From contig NZ_JACSPN010000002.1 in assembly GCF_015142735.1 (NCBI RefSeq), positions 124,001-188,000 of the forward strand: 64,000 nt of DNA, written 5' to 3'. The notes beneath the pieces are model-generated. The model did not search any database. It had not been told where the DNA came from and worked only from the letters and a program-made list of their open reading frames with translations. The number at the start of each line of letters is the position of its first letter. Position 1 is the first letter of the stretch. The position numbers and the translations under genes are program-made. Shown here piece by piece: positions 51,971 through 60,980 of this stretch. This DNA is from Oerskovia douganii (lineage in GTDB: Bacteria; Actinomycetota; Actinomycetes; Actinomycetales; Cellulomonadaceae).

Positions 51971-54793
51971 TCAGCGCTGCCGCGACCGCCCCAGCGCCTT
52001 GGCGGCCTCGACCAGGAGGAACACCACGATCGACAGCCCCAGCGTGATGCCCCACTCCCGCAGGCCGATGGGCGCCGAGCCGAACCACGAGTGCATGAAG
52101 GGCGCGTAGACGAACACGGCCTGGAGGGCGACCATCGACCCGGCCGAGTACCAGACCGCCCGGTTGCCGCGCAGGACCGCGAGCGTGATGGACGACCGGT
52201 CGAGGAACCGGCAGTTGAACAGGTACGCGAGCTGGCCGAGCGCGAGCATCGTGACCGCGGTCGTCTGGGCCTCGGCCACGCTCATGCCCTGCTCGCGCTC
52301 GATGAAGTACACCGCCATGGTCGCACCGCCGATGAGGACCGAGACCAGCAGGATCCGGCGCAGGTACGCCGCGGTGAGGATCGAGGCCTTGGCGTCGCGG
52401 GGCCTGCGGGCCATGATGTCCGGCTCGGCGCGCTCGTTGGCCAGCGCGAGCGACAGCGTCACGGCCGTGACCATGTTGATCCACAGCACCTGCACGGGCT
52501 GGAGCGGCAGCGCCCAGCCCAGGAGCACGGCGACCAGGATCACGAGCGACTGCGCGCCGTTGGTCGGCAGGAGGAACAGCACCGACTTGCGGAGGTTGTC
52601 GTAGATCCGCCGACCCTCCTCCACGGCCCGTTCGATCGTCGCGAAGTTGTCGTCGGCCAGGACGACCTCGGCGGCCTCCTTGGTGGCCTCGGTGCCCTTG
52701 ATCCCCATGGCGACTCCCACGTCCGCCTGGGTCAGCGCCGGGGCGTCGTTGACGCCGTCACCCGTCATGGCCACGACCTCCCCGTGGGACTGGAGCGCCG
52801 AGACGATGCGGATCTTGTGCTCGGGGCTGGTCCGGGCGTAGACGTCGACGTCCCGGACGACCGCGCGCAGCTCCTCGGTGCTCATGGCCTCGAGCTCTGC
52901 CCCCGTGAGGACCTTGGTGTCCGCGTGGGCCTCCGCGGCCCCGGCTCCGTCCCCGGCCGCCGCCCCCTCGCCCGGGGACGCCCCTCGGACGATGCCCATC
53001 TCGCGCGCGATCGCGAGAGCGGTGCCCGAGTGGTCGCCCGTGATCATCTTGACCGTGATCCCGGCGTCCTGGCACTGCGCGATGGCCTCGACGGCCTCGG
53101 GCCGGGGCGGGTCGACGATCCCGACGAGGCCCACGAGCTCGAGGCCCGTGTCGAGGTCGGCGGCGTCGAGGGTCGTGCGGCCCGGCTCGGCCGACGTGCG
53201 GGCCGCGGCCAGGACCCGCAGGCCCTGCGCGCCGATCGCGTCGATCTGGTCGGACCAGAAGTCGCGGTCGAGGGGCTCGGGACGGCCGTCCACCCCGGTC
53301 TGGGTGGTGCACCGTTCGAGGACCCGGTCGGGGGCACCCTTGACGAGCACGTGGAGGCCGCCGTCGGGATCCTCGGTGAGCGTCGCCATGTACTTGTTCT
53401 CGGACTCGAACGGCACGACCGCGACACGGCGCCACCCTGCCGGGTCCAGACCCGCCTTGAGGCCCAGGGTCCGCAGCGCGCCCTCGGTGGGCTCGCCCAC
53501 GAGACGCCAGCCGGGCGCACCGCCGCCGGCAGCGTCCCCGTCGACACCTGCGCCGTCACCGCTGTCCCGGACGATGCGCGCGTCGTTGCACGACGTCATG
53601 ACTTCGGTGAGTCGACGCAGGTCGGGGTGCTCGGCGAGCCCGGCGGGCGCACCGTCGAGCGTGACCTCGCCGTCGGGCGCGTAGCCGATCCCGGTCACCG
53701 CGTACTCGTGCCCGGCGGTCCGCACCGTGCGGGCCGTCATCTCGTTCTTGGTCAGCGTCCCGGTCTTGTCCGAGCAGATCGTGGTGACCGAGCCGAGCGT
53801 CTCGACGGCGGGCAGGCGGCGCATGATCGCCCGTCGTCGGGCCATCTGCTGCACGCCCAGGGCGAGCGTGATCGTCACCAGGGCCGGCAGGCCCTCGGGG
53901 ACGGCCGCGACGGCGAAGCCGATCGCGGCGGACACGAGCTCGGGGGTCTCGAACCCGTGGAACACGCGCCCGATCACGACCATGACCACGGCCATGACGA
54001 GGATCAGGACCGCGAGCTTCTTGCCGAACGCGTCGAGCGTGCGGGACAGCGGCGTCTCGAGCGAGGGGACCTCGGCGATGAGGGTCTGGATGCGGCCGAT
54101 CTCGGTCGTCCCGCCGGTCTCGACGACCACGCCCGTGCCCGTGCCCGCCGCGACCAGGGTGCCGGAGAACAGCATGCTCGACCGGTCGCCCACCCCGGCG
54201 TCGGCCGGGACCTCGTCGACGGACTTGGCCGCGGGTACCGACTCACCCGTGAGCGCCGACTCGTCGACGCGGAGGTTGACGCCGGTCAGCAGGCGCAGGT
54301 CGGCCGGGACGCGGTCGCCCGAGCGCACGCGCACCACGTCGCCGGGCACCAGGTCGTCGGCGTCGATCTGCGTCCAGGCCCCGTCGCGGCGGACCTGTGC
54401 ATGGACCGAGAGCATGCTGCGGATCCCGTCGAGGGCCTTCTCCGCCCGTCCCTCCTGGATCAGGCCGATCGCGGCGTTGATGACCGCGACCGCGAGGATC
54501 ACCGTGAAGTCGATCCAGTCGCCCACGATCGCCTTGAGCACCGCGGACACGAGCAGGATGTAGATGAGGACGTCGTCGAACTGCGTGAGCACCCGGCGCC
54601 ACCACGGGGTCCGTGGGGGCGGGGCCAGCCGGTTGGGACCGACCTTCGCGAGCCGGGTGCGCGCCTGGTCCGCCGTGAGGCCGGTGTCGCTCGACCCGAC
54701 CTCGGCGAGCACCTCCTGGGGCGTCAGGGCCCACGGCGTCGGGTCGGCAGTCGCGGGGACGAGGGGGGTGTCCGAGGCTGTCATGCCTCCCAT
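51971..54793 (-). CDS. P-type cation ATPase (P2A, Ca2+-type)
   Basis: A 940-residue cation pump. It has an N-terminal cation-ATPase domain (TGLTADQARTRLAKVGPN), the A-domain LTGESVP, M4 motif AAVPEGLPALV, phosphorylation motif CSDKTGTLTKNEM (catalytic Asp), KGAPDRVLERC, and the hinge GDGVNDAPALTQADVGVAMG, with four C-terminal membrane spans. PEGLP in M4 suits a Ca2+- or mixed Ca2+/Mn2+-exporting enzyme. A Gly/Ala loop insertion (about residues 600-620) is seen. Start is ATG 54793 or 54784; neither has a well-spaced ribosome site. Confidence 0.94.
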   Translation of the reverse strand: MGGMTASDTPLVPATADPTPWALTPQEVLAEVGSSDTGLTADQARTRLAKVGPNRLAPPPRTPWWRRVLTQFDDVLIYILLVSAVLKAIVGDWIDFTVILAVAVINAAIGLIQEGRAEKALDGIRSMLSVHAQVRRDGAWTQIDADDLVPGDVVRVRSGDRVPADLRLLTGVNLRVDESALTGESVPAAKSVDEVPADAGVGDRSSMLFSGTLVAAGTGTGVVVETGGTTEIGRIQTLIAEVPSLETPLSRTLDAFGKKLAVLILVMAVVMVVIGRVFHGFETPELVSAAIGFAVAAVPEGLPALVTITLALGVQQMARRRAIMRRLPAVETLGSVTTICSDKTGTLTKNEMTARTVRTAGHEYAVTGIGYAPDGEVTLDGAPAGLAEHPDLRRLTEVMTSCNDARIVRDSGDGAGVDGDAAGGGAPGWRLVGEPTEGALRTLGLKAGLDPAGWRRVAVVPFESENKYMATLTEDPDGGLHVLVKGAPDRVLERCTTQTGVDGRPEPLDRDFWSDQIDAIGAQGLRVLAAARTSAEPGRTTLDAADLDTGLELVGLVGIVDPPRPEAVEAIAQCQDAGITVKMITGDHSGTALAIAREMGIVRGASPGEGAAAGDGAGAAEAHADTKVLTGAELEAMSTEELRAVVRDVDVYARTSPEHKIRIVSALQSHGEVVAMTGDGVNDAPALTQADVGVAMGIKGTEATKEAAEVVLADDNFATIERAVEEGRRIYDNLRKSVLFLLPTNGAQSLVILVAVLLGWALPLQPVQVLWINMVTAVTLSLALANERAEPDIMARRPRDAKASILTAAYLRRILLVSVLIGGATMAVYFIEREQGMSVAEAQTTAVTMLALGQLAYLFNCRFLDRSSITLAVLRGNRAVWYSAGSMVALQAVFVYAPFMHSWFGSAPIGLREWGITLGLSIVVFLLVEAAKALGRSRQR

Positions 54794-54939
54794 TCAACGC
54801 CCGGTCGCCCCCGAGCACCCGGGGAGCGGTGAGGGTGGGACGAAGCGTTCCAGCGCACCCCGCCGGTGCGCACCGCCCGGGGACCTCCTACGGTGAAGGG
54901 GACGTCGCGCACGACGTGCGACCGTGAGGAGGACGTACC

Positions 54940-55257
54940 GTGCTGGTCTCCACCATGAACGATGTCCCGGGCCGGACCGTGCAGCAGGTCGTCGGCGAGG
55001 TGACGGGACTGACCGTCCGGTCGCGCAACGTCGGCGCGCAGATCGGGGCGGGGCTCAAGTCGATCGTCGGCGGCGAGCTCAAGGGCCTGACGAAGCAGCT
55101 CCAGCAGTCGCGCGACGAGGCCGTCGCACGCATGGTCGAGGAGGCCACGGCTCAGGGCGCCAACGCGATCCTCGCGATGCGTTACGACAGCGACGAGGTG
55201 GGCAACGGGTACCAGGAGATCGTGGCCTACGGCACGGCCGTGGTCCTCGCCCCCTGA
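54940..55257 (+). CDS. YbjQ/UPF0145 family protein
   Basis: A 105-residue protein with the UPF0145 pattern: MLVSTMNDVPGRTVQQVVGE, GLTVRSRNVGAQIGAGLKSI, GGELKGLTKQLQQSRDEAV and GANAILAMRYDSDEVGNGYQ. Members form a pentameric beta-structure; function is unknown, and heavy-metal or stress links have been suggested. GAGGAGGA precedes the GTG. Confidence 0.92.
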   Translation: MLVSTMNDVPGRTVQQVVGEVTGLTVRSRNVGAQIGAGLKSIVGGELKGLTKQLQQSRDEAVARMVEEATAQGANAILAMRYDSDEVGNGYQEIVAYGTAVVLAP

Positions 55258-55340
55258 GCCGGGTGGCGCCCGGACGCCCTTCCGCCGTCCCGCGGGTCTT
55301 CGCTAGGGTGCGGGCGACGATTTCGCGAGGGGGATGCGTG

Positions 55341-55892
55341 ATGAGGCGAGCGACCGTGGGCGTGCTGGTCGTCGGTGTGCTGGGGGTGACCGGGTGCTCG
55401 GCCGACACCGAGGGGGAGATGAGGTTCGAGGCCGACACGTCGGTGACGCTCACGGTGCCCGAGCGGGACGCCCCAGAGCTCCCGCTGCGCCCGGAGCACC
55501 CCGAGGGGCCTGCGGGTGCGTCGTCCTTCCTGAGCGGGCTCCTGGCGGACGACGAGCGGTTCGGCACGGTCAGGCTCGACCGCTCCGGTTCGCTCGTCCT
55601 CGTGTGGCACGGCGACCCGCCGCTGGAGGCGTTGGCCTCGGTCGCGGAGGCCTACCCGGACGTCCCGGTGCGGGTCGAGCCGCTCGGCGTGCTGCCGGGT
55701 GACCTCCAGGGCCTCGCGGAGTCCCTCCTGGGGGGTGAGCGCCGGCCCGGGATCGGCGCGGCCTCCGTCCGTGACGACCTCTCGGCGATCGTCGTGCAGG
55801 TCGCCGGCCCCGTGGCCAACCCGCTCACGCTCGCCGAGCGGCTCTCGGCCGAGGTCGGGTTCCCGGTCGAGGTGGAGGTCTCGGCCCCCTGA
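55341..55892 (+). CDS. Small secreted lipoprotein
   Basis: A 183-residue protein with signal MRRATVGVLVVGVLGVTGC, a lipobox ending at Cys19. The exterior part has alternating strands (FGTVRLDRSGSLVLVWHGDP, LASVAEAYPDVPVRVEPLG) typical of a small alpha/beta domain. I recognise no family. It stands alone downstream of the YbjQ-like gene, with GAGGGGG just before the start. Confidence 0.78.
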   Translation: MRRATVGVLVVGVLGVTGCSADTEGEMRFEADTSVTLTVPERDAPELPLRPEHPEGPAGASSFLSGLLADDERFGTVRLDRSGSLVLVWHGDPPLEALASVAEAYPDVPVRVEPLGVLPGDLQGLAESLLGGERRPGIGAASVRDDLSAIVVQVAGPVANPLTLAERLSAEVGFPVEVEVSAP

Positions 55893-56096
55893 GCTCCGCG
55901 GTTGCGGGGCCGCCGGGTGTCCGCGCCCGCACGTGCCCGACGGCGCCGCTCCCCGCGTGCGGGCGGGCTCGCCGGGTCGGCGCCGTCCTCGTGCCCGGTC
56001 CCGGCGCGGTGGACGCCGCTGCGGGCCGGTGGCCCCGGGGTTACGGTCGGGAGGTACGGTCTCGTACCCCGAACCCCCGCACGAAGGAGCCACATC

Positions 56097-56534
56097 ATGG
56101 CAGTTCGCACCGCCCGCACGGCCTGGAACGGCACGCTCATGGAGGGCAGCGGCCAGGTCGAGCTCACGAGCTCGAGGACCGGCACGTTCGACGTCACCTT
56201 CCCGCGCCGTACGGCCGACGAGGCACAGGGCACGAGCCCCGAGGAGCTCATCGCGGCCGCCCACTCCTCGTGCTACTCGATGCAGCTCTCCGGGGAGATC
56301 GCCCAGGCAGGCGGGGTGCCCGTCGCGCTCGAGGTCACGGCCGACGTCACGCTCTCGCCGGACCCCGCGGGCGGCCTGCGCATCTCCACGATCGCGCTCA
56401 CGGTCCGTGGCGAGGTCGAGGGGCTCGACGAGGCGGGCTTCCTCGCCGCGGCCGAGCAGGCCAAGGCCACGTGCCCGGTCTCCAAGGCGCTGACCGGCAC
56501 GACCATCACGCTGGACGCGACGCTCGAGTCCTGA
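56097..56534 (+). CDS. OsmC/Ohr-family peroxidase
   Basis: A 145-residue OsmC-type protein with the two peroxidatic cysteines Cys59 (AAAHSSCYSMQLSG) and Cys126 (AKATCPVSKAL). The N-terminal RTARTAWNGTLMEGSGQVEL and the FPRRTADEAQGTSPEELIA loop match the OsmC rather than the Ohr branch. It reduces organic hydroperoxides using a dithiol donor. GAAGGAG precedes the ATG. It ends in a 24-bp hairpin. Confidence 0.93.
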   Translation: MAVRTARTAWNGTLMEGSGQVELTSSRTGTFDVTFPRRTADEAQGTSPEELIAAAHSSCYSMQLSGEIAQAGGVPVALEVTADVTLSPDPAGGLRISTIALTVRGEVEGLDEAGFLAAAEQAKATCPVSKALTGTTITLDATLES

Positions 56535-56542
56535 CGCTCCCG

Positions 56543-56606
56543 GTGCCGAACCCGAGGTTGGTCAGGCAATTCGCCCGGATCACCTGACCAACCTCGGGTT
56601 CGGCAC
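56543..56606. terminator. 24-bp perfect bidirectional hairpin
   Basis: Arms at 56543-56566 and 56583-56606 are exactly complementary over 24 bp (core CCGAACCCGAGGTTGGTCAG), with a 16-nt loop, between convergent OsmC and epimerase genes. The hairpin ends 6 nt from the epimerase stop. Confidence 0.85.
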
Positions 56607-56611
56607 CCTGG

Positions 56612-57652
56612 CTATGTCGGCAGCAGCGGCGGGCTCTGCGTCCCGGCCCCCTCGACGAGCCCCCCGACGACCTCGGTGACCGTGGCCTGCGCGTCGTGCA
56701 CCGGCTCCCAGTGCATCAGCGTGCGCACGCGTGACGCGTCCAGGACGGGGACGGCGAGCGCGACGTCGAACCACGACGGGTCCAGCGGCACCAGCCGCGC
56801 CGCCCAGGCCAGGGCGACCCAGCGGCGCAAGGACCCGGGCGACACCTCGCGGAGACGTCCCTGCGAGACGATCGCGGCGACGTCGGGCCCGGTGAGGACG
56901 CCCTGCGCAGCGACGTTGAACGCGCCCGCGTGACGTCCCACCACGATCTCGCGGTAGGCGTCCGCCAGGTCGTCCGCGTGCACCACCTGCAGCCGCATGC
57001 CCCGCGGCCACACGAGCGTCGGCAGGTGCCCCTTGCGTCGCAACGGGGCGGGCAGGATCCTGCCGAAGAACAGCCGCGACACCTCGCCGGCCGCGTCGCG
57101 CTGGAACGTGAACGGCGCACGCACCCGTGTCACCACGACCCCGGGGTGCTGCTCGCCGAACCGGTCGAGGAACTCCTCGACCTCGACCTTCTGCGCGCTG
57201 CTCACCGACCCCGCGACGCCCGCCGTCGGCCAGTGCTCGTCGCGCGGGACGTCGTCGAACGCGGGCGAGTACGCGCTCGCGCACGACGCCACCACCAGGT
57301 GGCCCACGCCCGCGCGCGCCGCGGCGGCCGCGACCCGCCGCGTCCCCTCGACGTTCACGCGCGCCAGCTCGTCGCGGTCGTGCGCGGGGTCGAGCGCCCA
57401 CGCCAGGTGGACCACCGTGTCCGCGCCCACGAACGCCCCCGCGAGACGCGACGCCACGGCGTCCTCCGGGTCGGTCAGGTCGCAGCGCACCCACTCGGCC
57501 GTGTCGAACGGCGGCACGACCGTGCTCGAGCCGTCGGCGCGGGGCACCCTGCTCGCGACCCCCACGACCGACGTCACCACGGGGTCGTCCGCGAGCCTGC
57601 GCAGCAGGGCCGAGCCGACGTTCCCGCTCGCTCCGACGATCACGACACGCAT
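56612..57652 (-). CDS. NAD-dependent epimerase/dehydratase (extended SDR)
   Basis: A 346-residue extended short-chain dehydrogenase. The nucleotide site is VVIVGASGNVGSALLRRL. Later come VVHLAWALDP, VASCASAYSPAF and SSAQKVEVEEF: the catalytic tyrosine position of YxxxK appears as SxxxK, with Ser instead of Tyr, so activity may differ. The ATG at 57652 has GAGGAG 7 nt upstream; an extended frame upstream is not supported. Substrate unknown. Monocistronic and convergent with osmC. Confidence 0.86.
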   Translation of the reverse strand: MRVVIVGASGNVGSALLRRLADDPVVTSVVGVASRVPRADGSSTVVPPFDTAEWVRCDLTDPEDAVASRLAGAFVGADTVVHLAWALDPAHDRDELARVNVEGTRRVAAAAARAGVGHLVVASCASAYSPAFDDVPRDEHWPTAGVAGSVSSAQKVEVEEFLDRFGEQHPGVVVTRVRAPFTFQRDAAGEVSRLFFGRILPAPLRRKGHLPTLVWPRGMRLQVVHADDLADAYREIVVGRHAGAFNVAAQGVLTGPDVAAIVSQGRLREVSPGSLRRWVALAWAARLVPLDPSWFDVALAVPVLDASRVRTLMHWEPVHDAQATVTEVVGGLVEGAGTQSPPLLPT

Positions 57653-57858
57653 GGGGTCTCCTCTCGACGCCTGTCCACCCCACGCTACCGACCGGGCGCG
57701 TGCTCGGCCGGGGCAGGGCGGACCTTCACCCGTCGGAGGTGCCCGACGACGCACCGCGGCCGGGCGGACAAGGTGCGCCCGCGCGGGGTCCAACGGAAGA
57801 TCGACACGAGACTCGGACGCGGCCGATCCGCACGGGGCTCGCCACGAGAGGACACACG

Positions 57859-58782
57859 GTGCAGATCGCGTTGGAGGACGTCCAGGTCGAGGGCCGCCGG
57901 GCCCCGATGCTCGAAACCACCAGCCTGACCGTCTCGTCGGGGGAGTGCGTGCTCCTCGCGGGCGAGCCGGGTCACGGGCACACCGCGCTCGCGCTCGTCG
58001 CGACGGGCCGCCTCGCCCCGTTCACGGGCACGGTCACGCTCGTGGACGACGACGGCGCGACCACGACGTCCACGGCCGCGCTGCGCCGGGTCACCGCGGT
58101 CGTCGACGTCCCCGGCATCTCCGAGCCGGACGACGAGCTCACGGTCGGCGACGTCGTGGCCGAGGAGCTCTCGCTCGCCGGGCAGCGCTCGCTGCCGGGC
58201 GACGCCACCCGGTGGCTCGACGTGCACGACCTGCTCGACCGCCGCAAGGACCGTGTCGACGAGCTGCACGGCGCCGTCCGGACCGCGCTCCTGTCCTCGC
58301 TCGCGTCCGAGCGCGAGGAGGTCCGGTTCGTGGTCCTGACCCTGCCCGACCGGCACCGGGGCGAACCCTCGGGCTGGTGGTCGGTCGCGGAGTCGCTCGC
58401 CTCGCTCGGGTACGGGGTGGTCGTGCAGTGCACCCGGTCCTCCGCGCGCGACCTCGGCGCGGACCTGCCACCGGCGCGCGGCGACGACGCCCTGCGTGCC
58501 GCGCCGATCGAGGCGCTGCGCACCCGGCCACCCGTCGCGGTCCCCCTCGCGCCACCGGGGAGCCCGCCCGAGGAGGCGCCCGCCGGCCCGTCCGAGGAGG
58601 CGCCCGGGAGCCCGCCCGCGAGCCCGCCCGAGGAGGCGCCCGCCGGCCCGCGCGGGGACGACGACCGGGGCCCGGCCGACTCCGGCGACCCGGCCGACTC
58701 ACGTGACCCGGCCGACTCACGTGACCGGACCGACCCGACGGGCCCTCCTGGCCCGACTCCGGACGAGGAGACCGACCGATGA
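57859..58782 (+). CDS. Degenerate ABC-ATPase-like protein coupled to YhgE/Pip
   Basis: A 307-residue protein with an ABC-ATPase-like fold, starting MQIALEDVQVEGRRAPMLET and SLTVSSGECVLLAGEPGHGH. The P-loop is GEPGHGHT (35-42), with His41 in place of the required Lys, no LSGGQ signature is visible (LHGAVRT at that place), and Walker B reads VVLTLPDRH without the catalytic Glu. The last 80 residues are Pro/Glu/Asp-rich repeats (PPEEAPAGP, DPADSRD). It is probably a non-hydrolysing partner. The GTG has GAGAGGA 8 nt upstream and its end overlaps the next gene by 4 nt. Confidence 0.8.
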   Translation: MQIALEDVQVEGRRAPMLETTSLTVSSGECVLLAGEPGHGHTALALVATGRLAPFTGTVTLVDDDGATTTSTAALRRVTAVVDVPGISEPDDELTVGDVVAEELSLAGQRSLPGDATRWLDVHDLLDRRKDRVDELHGAVRTALLSSLASEREEVRFVVLTLPDRHRGEPSGWWSVAESLASLGYGVVVQCTRSSARDLGADLPPARGDDALRAAPIEALRTRPPVAVPLAPPGSPPEEAPAGPSEEAPGSPPASPPEEAPAGPRGDDDRGPADSGDPADSRDPADSRDRTDPTGPPGPTPDEETDR

Positions 58783-60872
58783 CCGCCGTCCGACTCGGCA
58801 TCTCCGAGCTGCGGCGCATCAGCGCCGGCACCCTGCCCAAGCTCGCGATCCTCGCGATGATCATCATCCCGACGCTCTACTCGGGCCTCTACCTGTTCGC
58901 CAACGAGGACCCGTACGGCCGGCTCGCCGAGGTCCCCGCGGCCCTGGTGGTCCAGGACCGTGGCACGACGGTCGAGAACTCGGTCGACGGGACGTCGACC
59001 GAGACGAACTTCGGGGACGAGGTCGCCAAGCAGCTCGTCGACGGCGACGGCGGGTTCGGGTGGGTCGAGACGACGCAGGCCGACGCCGAGGCCGGGGTCC
59101 GCTCGGGCCGCTTCGACGCGGCGCTCGTGATCGGCCCCACCTTCTCCGCGGACCTCGCCTCGTCGGGGAGGTTCGAGCCGCAGCAGGCGAGCCTGATCCT
59201 CATCACGAACGACGCCGACAACTACCTCGCGACGACCATCGCCGACACGATCGTGGGCCAGGTGCGGGACTCGATCGCCGAGCAGGTGGGCACCGAGGCC
59301 GCAGACACGTTCCTCAAGGGCTTCGCGTCGATCCACACGAACCTCGCCAGCGGCGTCGAGGGCGCGCAGAAGCTGGTCGACGGCGCCGCACAGCTCTCCG
59401 ACGGGACCGTGCAGCTGGTCGACGGCACGGCGCGGCTCGCGTCGGGGGCGGGCGAGACCGCGGCTGGTGCCTCGAAGGTCGCGGCGGGCGCCGACGAGCT
59501 CAGGTCCGGGAGCAGCACGCTCGCCTCGGGGGCGGCCACCCTGTCCGACGGCCTCGACACCCTCCGCAGCAAGACCGCGGACCTGCCGGCCCAGACGAAG
59601 GAGCTGGCCGACGGTGCGCAGCAGGTCGCCGACGGCAACGCCCAGGTCGCGGGCTACGGGCAGGACGCGGCCACGGCGGCGCGCGACGTCGTCGGGCTCC
59701 TGGACACCGCACGCACCGACCTGGAGGCACGCCTCGCGGAGCTCGTCGCGGCGGGCGTCATCACCCAGGAGGAGGCCGACGCCGTCACGCAGGTCCTCGA
59801 GGACGCGCGCACCCCGGTCGAGGACGCCGCCGCGACGGTCGAGGGCGCGGCGGCCAGGCTGGACGAGCTCAGCTCGGGGTCGTCGCAGGTCGCGAACGGG
59901 GCGGCGACCCTCGCGGCCGCGACGCCCGAGCTCACCCAGGGCATCGCGACCGCGGCGTCGGGCGGGGACCGGCTCGCGTCGGGGGCGGCGGAGCTCGAGT
60001 CCGGGGCGGGCACGCTCGCGACCGGGGCGAGCAGCCTCGCGTCGGGCACGGTGCAGGTGTCCGACGGCGCGGCCGAGCTCGCGACCTCGAGCGTGACCCT
60101 GCGCGACGGCGCGGGCGAGCTGCTGTCCGGCATGACCGAGCTGCGCGACGGTCTGGCCGCGGGCCTGGGCCGGATCCCGGACCTCGACGAGCAGACGCAG
60201 GAGGACACCGCGAAGACGATCGGCAACCCCGTCGCCGTCAAGAAGGACGTCATCGCGAACGCGGGCACCTACGGTGCGGGCCTCGCACCGTTCTTCATGT
60301 CCCTCGCGGCGTGGATCGGAGCGTACGTGCTGTTCCTGCTCGTGCGACCGCTGTCGAACAGGTCGCTCGCCGCAGGGCGGCCCGCGTGGCAGACGGCGCT
60401 CGGCGGGTGGCTCACCCCGGCGCTGATCGGCGTGGCGCAGGTCGCGCTCATGTTCACGGTCGTGAAGTTCGCGCTCGACATCGACCCCGTGCACGGCGTC
60501 GGGACCGCGGTCCTGCTCGTGCTCGCGTCGGCGACGTTCGTCGCGATCCTCCAGGCGCTCAACGTGTACCTGGGAGCCGTGGGGCAGTTCCTGGGCCTCG
60601 TGCTCATGCTCGTCCAGCTCGTGACCGCGGGAGGGACGTTCCCGTGGCAGACGATCCCCGAGCCGTTGCGCGCCCTGCACCGCTTCCTGCCCATGTCCTA
60701 CACGGTCGAGGGCCTGCGACAGCTCCTGTACGGGGGCGACCTCGCGACCGTCGCGCGCGACATCGGGGTGCTGCTGGCGGTGCTCGCGGTCGCCCTCGCG
60801 GCCACGACGTACGCGGCGTACCGGCAGCGGGTGTGGAGCCCGACGAGGCTGCAGCCGGAGCTGGTGCTCTGA
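58779..60872 (+). CDS. YhgE/Pip family membrane protein
   Basis: A 697-residue protein of the YhgE/Pip family. One N-terminal span (LPKLAILAMIIIPTLYSGLY) is followed by a large exterior domain with repeated DGxxxL/ASGA helical heptads (DGAAQLSDGTVQLVDG and similar, about residues 195-460), and five or six C-terminal spans (ABC-2-type). Relatives include the phage-infection protein and the YkoT/EsaA-like and MmpL-type accessory proteins. Its start overlaps the stop of the pseudo-ABC gene, so the two probably form one complex. Its stop lies inside a 22-bp tandem duplication. Confidence 0.92.
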   Translation: MTAVRLGISELRRISAGTLPKLAILAMIIIPTLYSGLYLFANEDPYGRLAEVPAALVVQDRGTTVENSVDGTSTETNFGDEVAKQLVDGDGGFGWVETTQADAEAGVRSGRFDAALVIGPTFSADLASSGRFEPQQASLILITNDADNYLATTIADTIVGQVRDSIAEQVGTEAADTFLKGFASIHTNLASGVEGAQKLVDGAAQLSDGTVQLVDGTARLASGAGETAAGASKVAAGADELRSGSSTLASGAATLSDGLDTLRSKTADLPAQTKELADGAQQVADGNAQVAGYGQDAATAARDVVGLLDTARTDLEARLAELVAAGVITQEEADAVTQVLEDARTPVEDAAATVEGAAARLDELSSGSSQVANGAATLAAATPELTQGIATAASGGDRLASGAAELESGAGTLATGASSLASGTVQVSDGAAELATSSVTLRDGAGELLSGMTELRDGLAAGLGRIPDLDEQTQEDTAKTIGNPVAVKKDVIANAGTYGAGLAPFFMSLAAWIGAYVLFLLVRPLSNRSLAAGRPAWQTALGGWLTPALIGVAQVALMFTVVKFALDIDPVHGVGTAVLLVLASATFVAILQALNVYLGAVGQFLGLVLMLVQLVTAGGTFPWQTIPEPLRALHRFLPMSYTVEGLRQLLYGGDLATVARDIGVLLAVLAVALAATTYAAYRQRVWSPTRLQPELVL

Positions 60873-60908
60873 GCGCGCACCGCGCGTGCTCTGAGCGCGC
60901 ACCGCGCG
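60865..60908 (+). repeat. 22-bp perfect tandem duplication across the YhgE/Pip stop
   Basis: The 22-bp unit TGCTCTGAGCGCGCACCGCG plus CG at 60865-60886 is exactly repeated at 60887-60908. The first copy contains the stop codon (60870-60872). Confidence 0.93.
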
Positions 60909-60912
60909 ATCT

Positions 60913-60976
60913 TGTCAGAACGAGCGTGGGCTCTGGGGCACGCTCGTTCTGACACAGGCTCCGGCCGGCGCCGAAT
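60913..60976 (+). repeat. Hairpin repeat, copy 1 (left of the AbiE module)
   Basis: TGTCAGAACGAGCGTG (60913-60928) and its exact complement (60939-60954) form a 16-bp stem with a 10-nt loop. Sequence similarity to copy 2 at 62886 continues through GGCTCCGGCCGGCG to about 60976. It may also end the YhgE/Pip transcript. Confidence 0.85.
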
Positions 60977-60980
60977 CTCG

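Noticed and set aside
57972-60902. 976-codon minus-strand frame opposite the YhgE/Pip gene
   Set aside because: It is antisense to two coupled genes with recognisable families and has no domain of its own.
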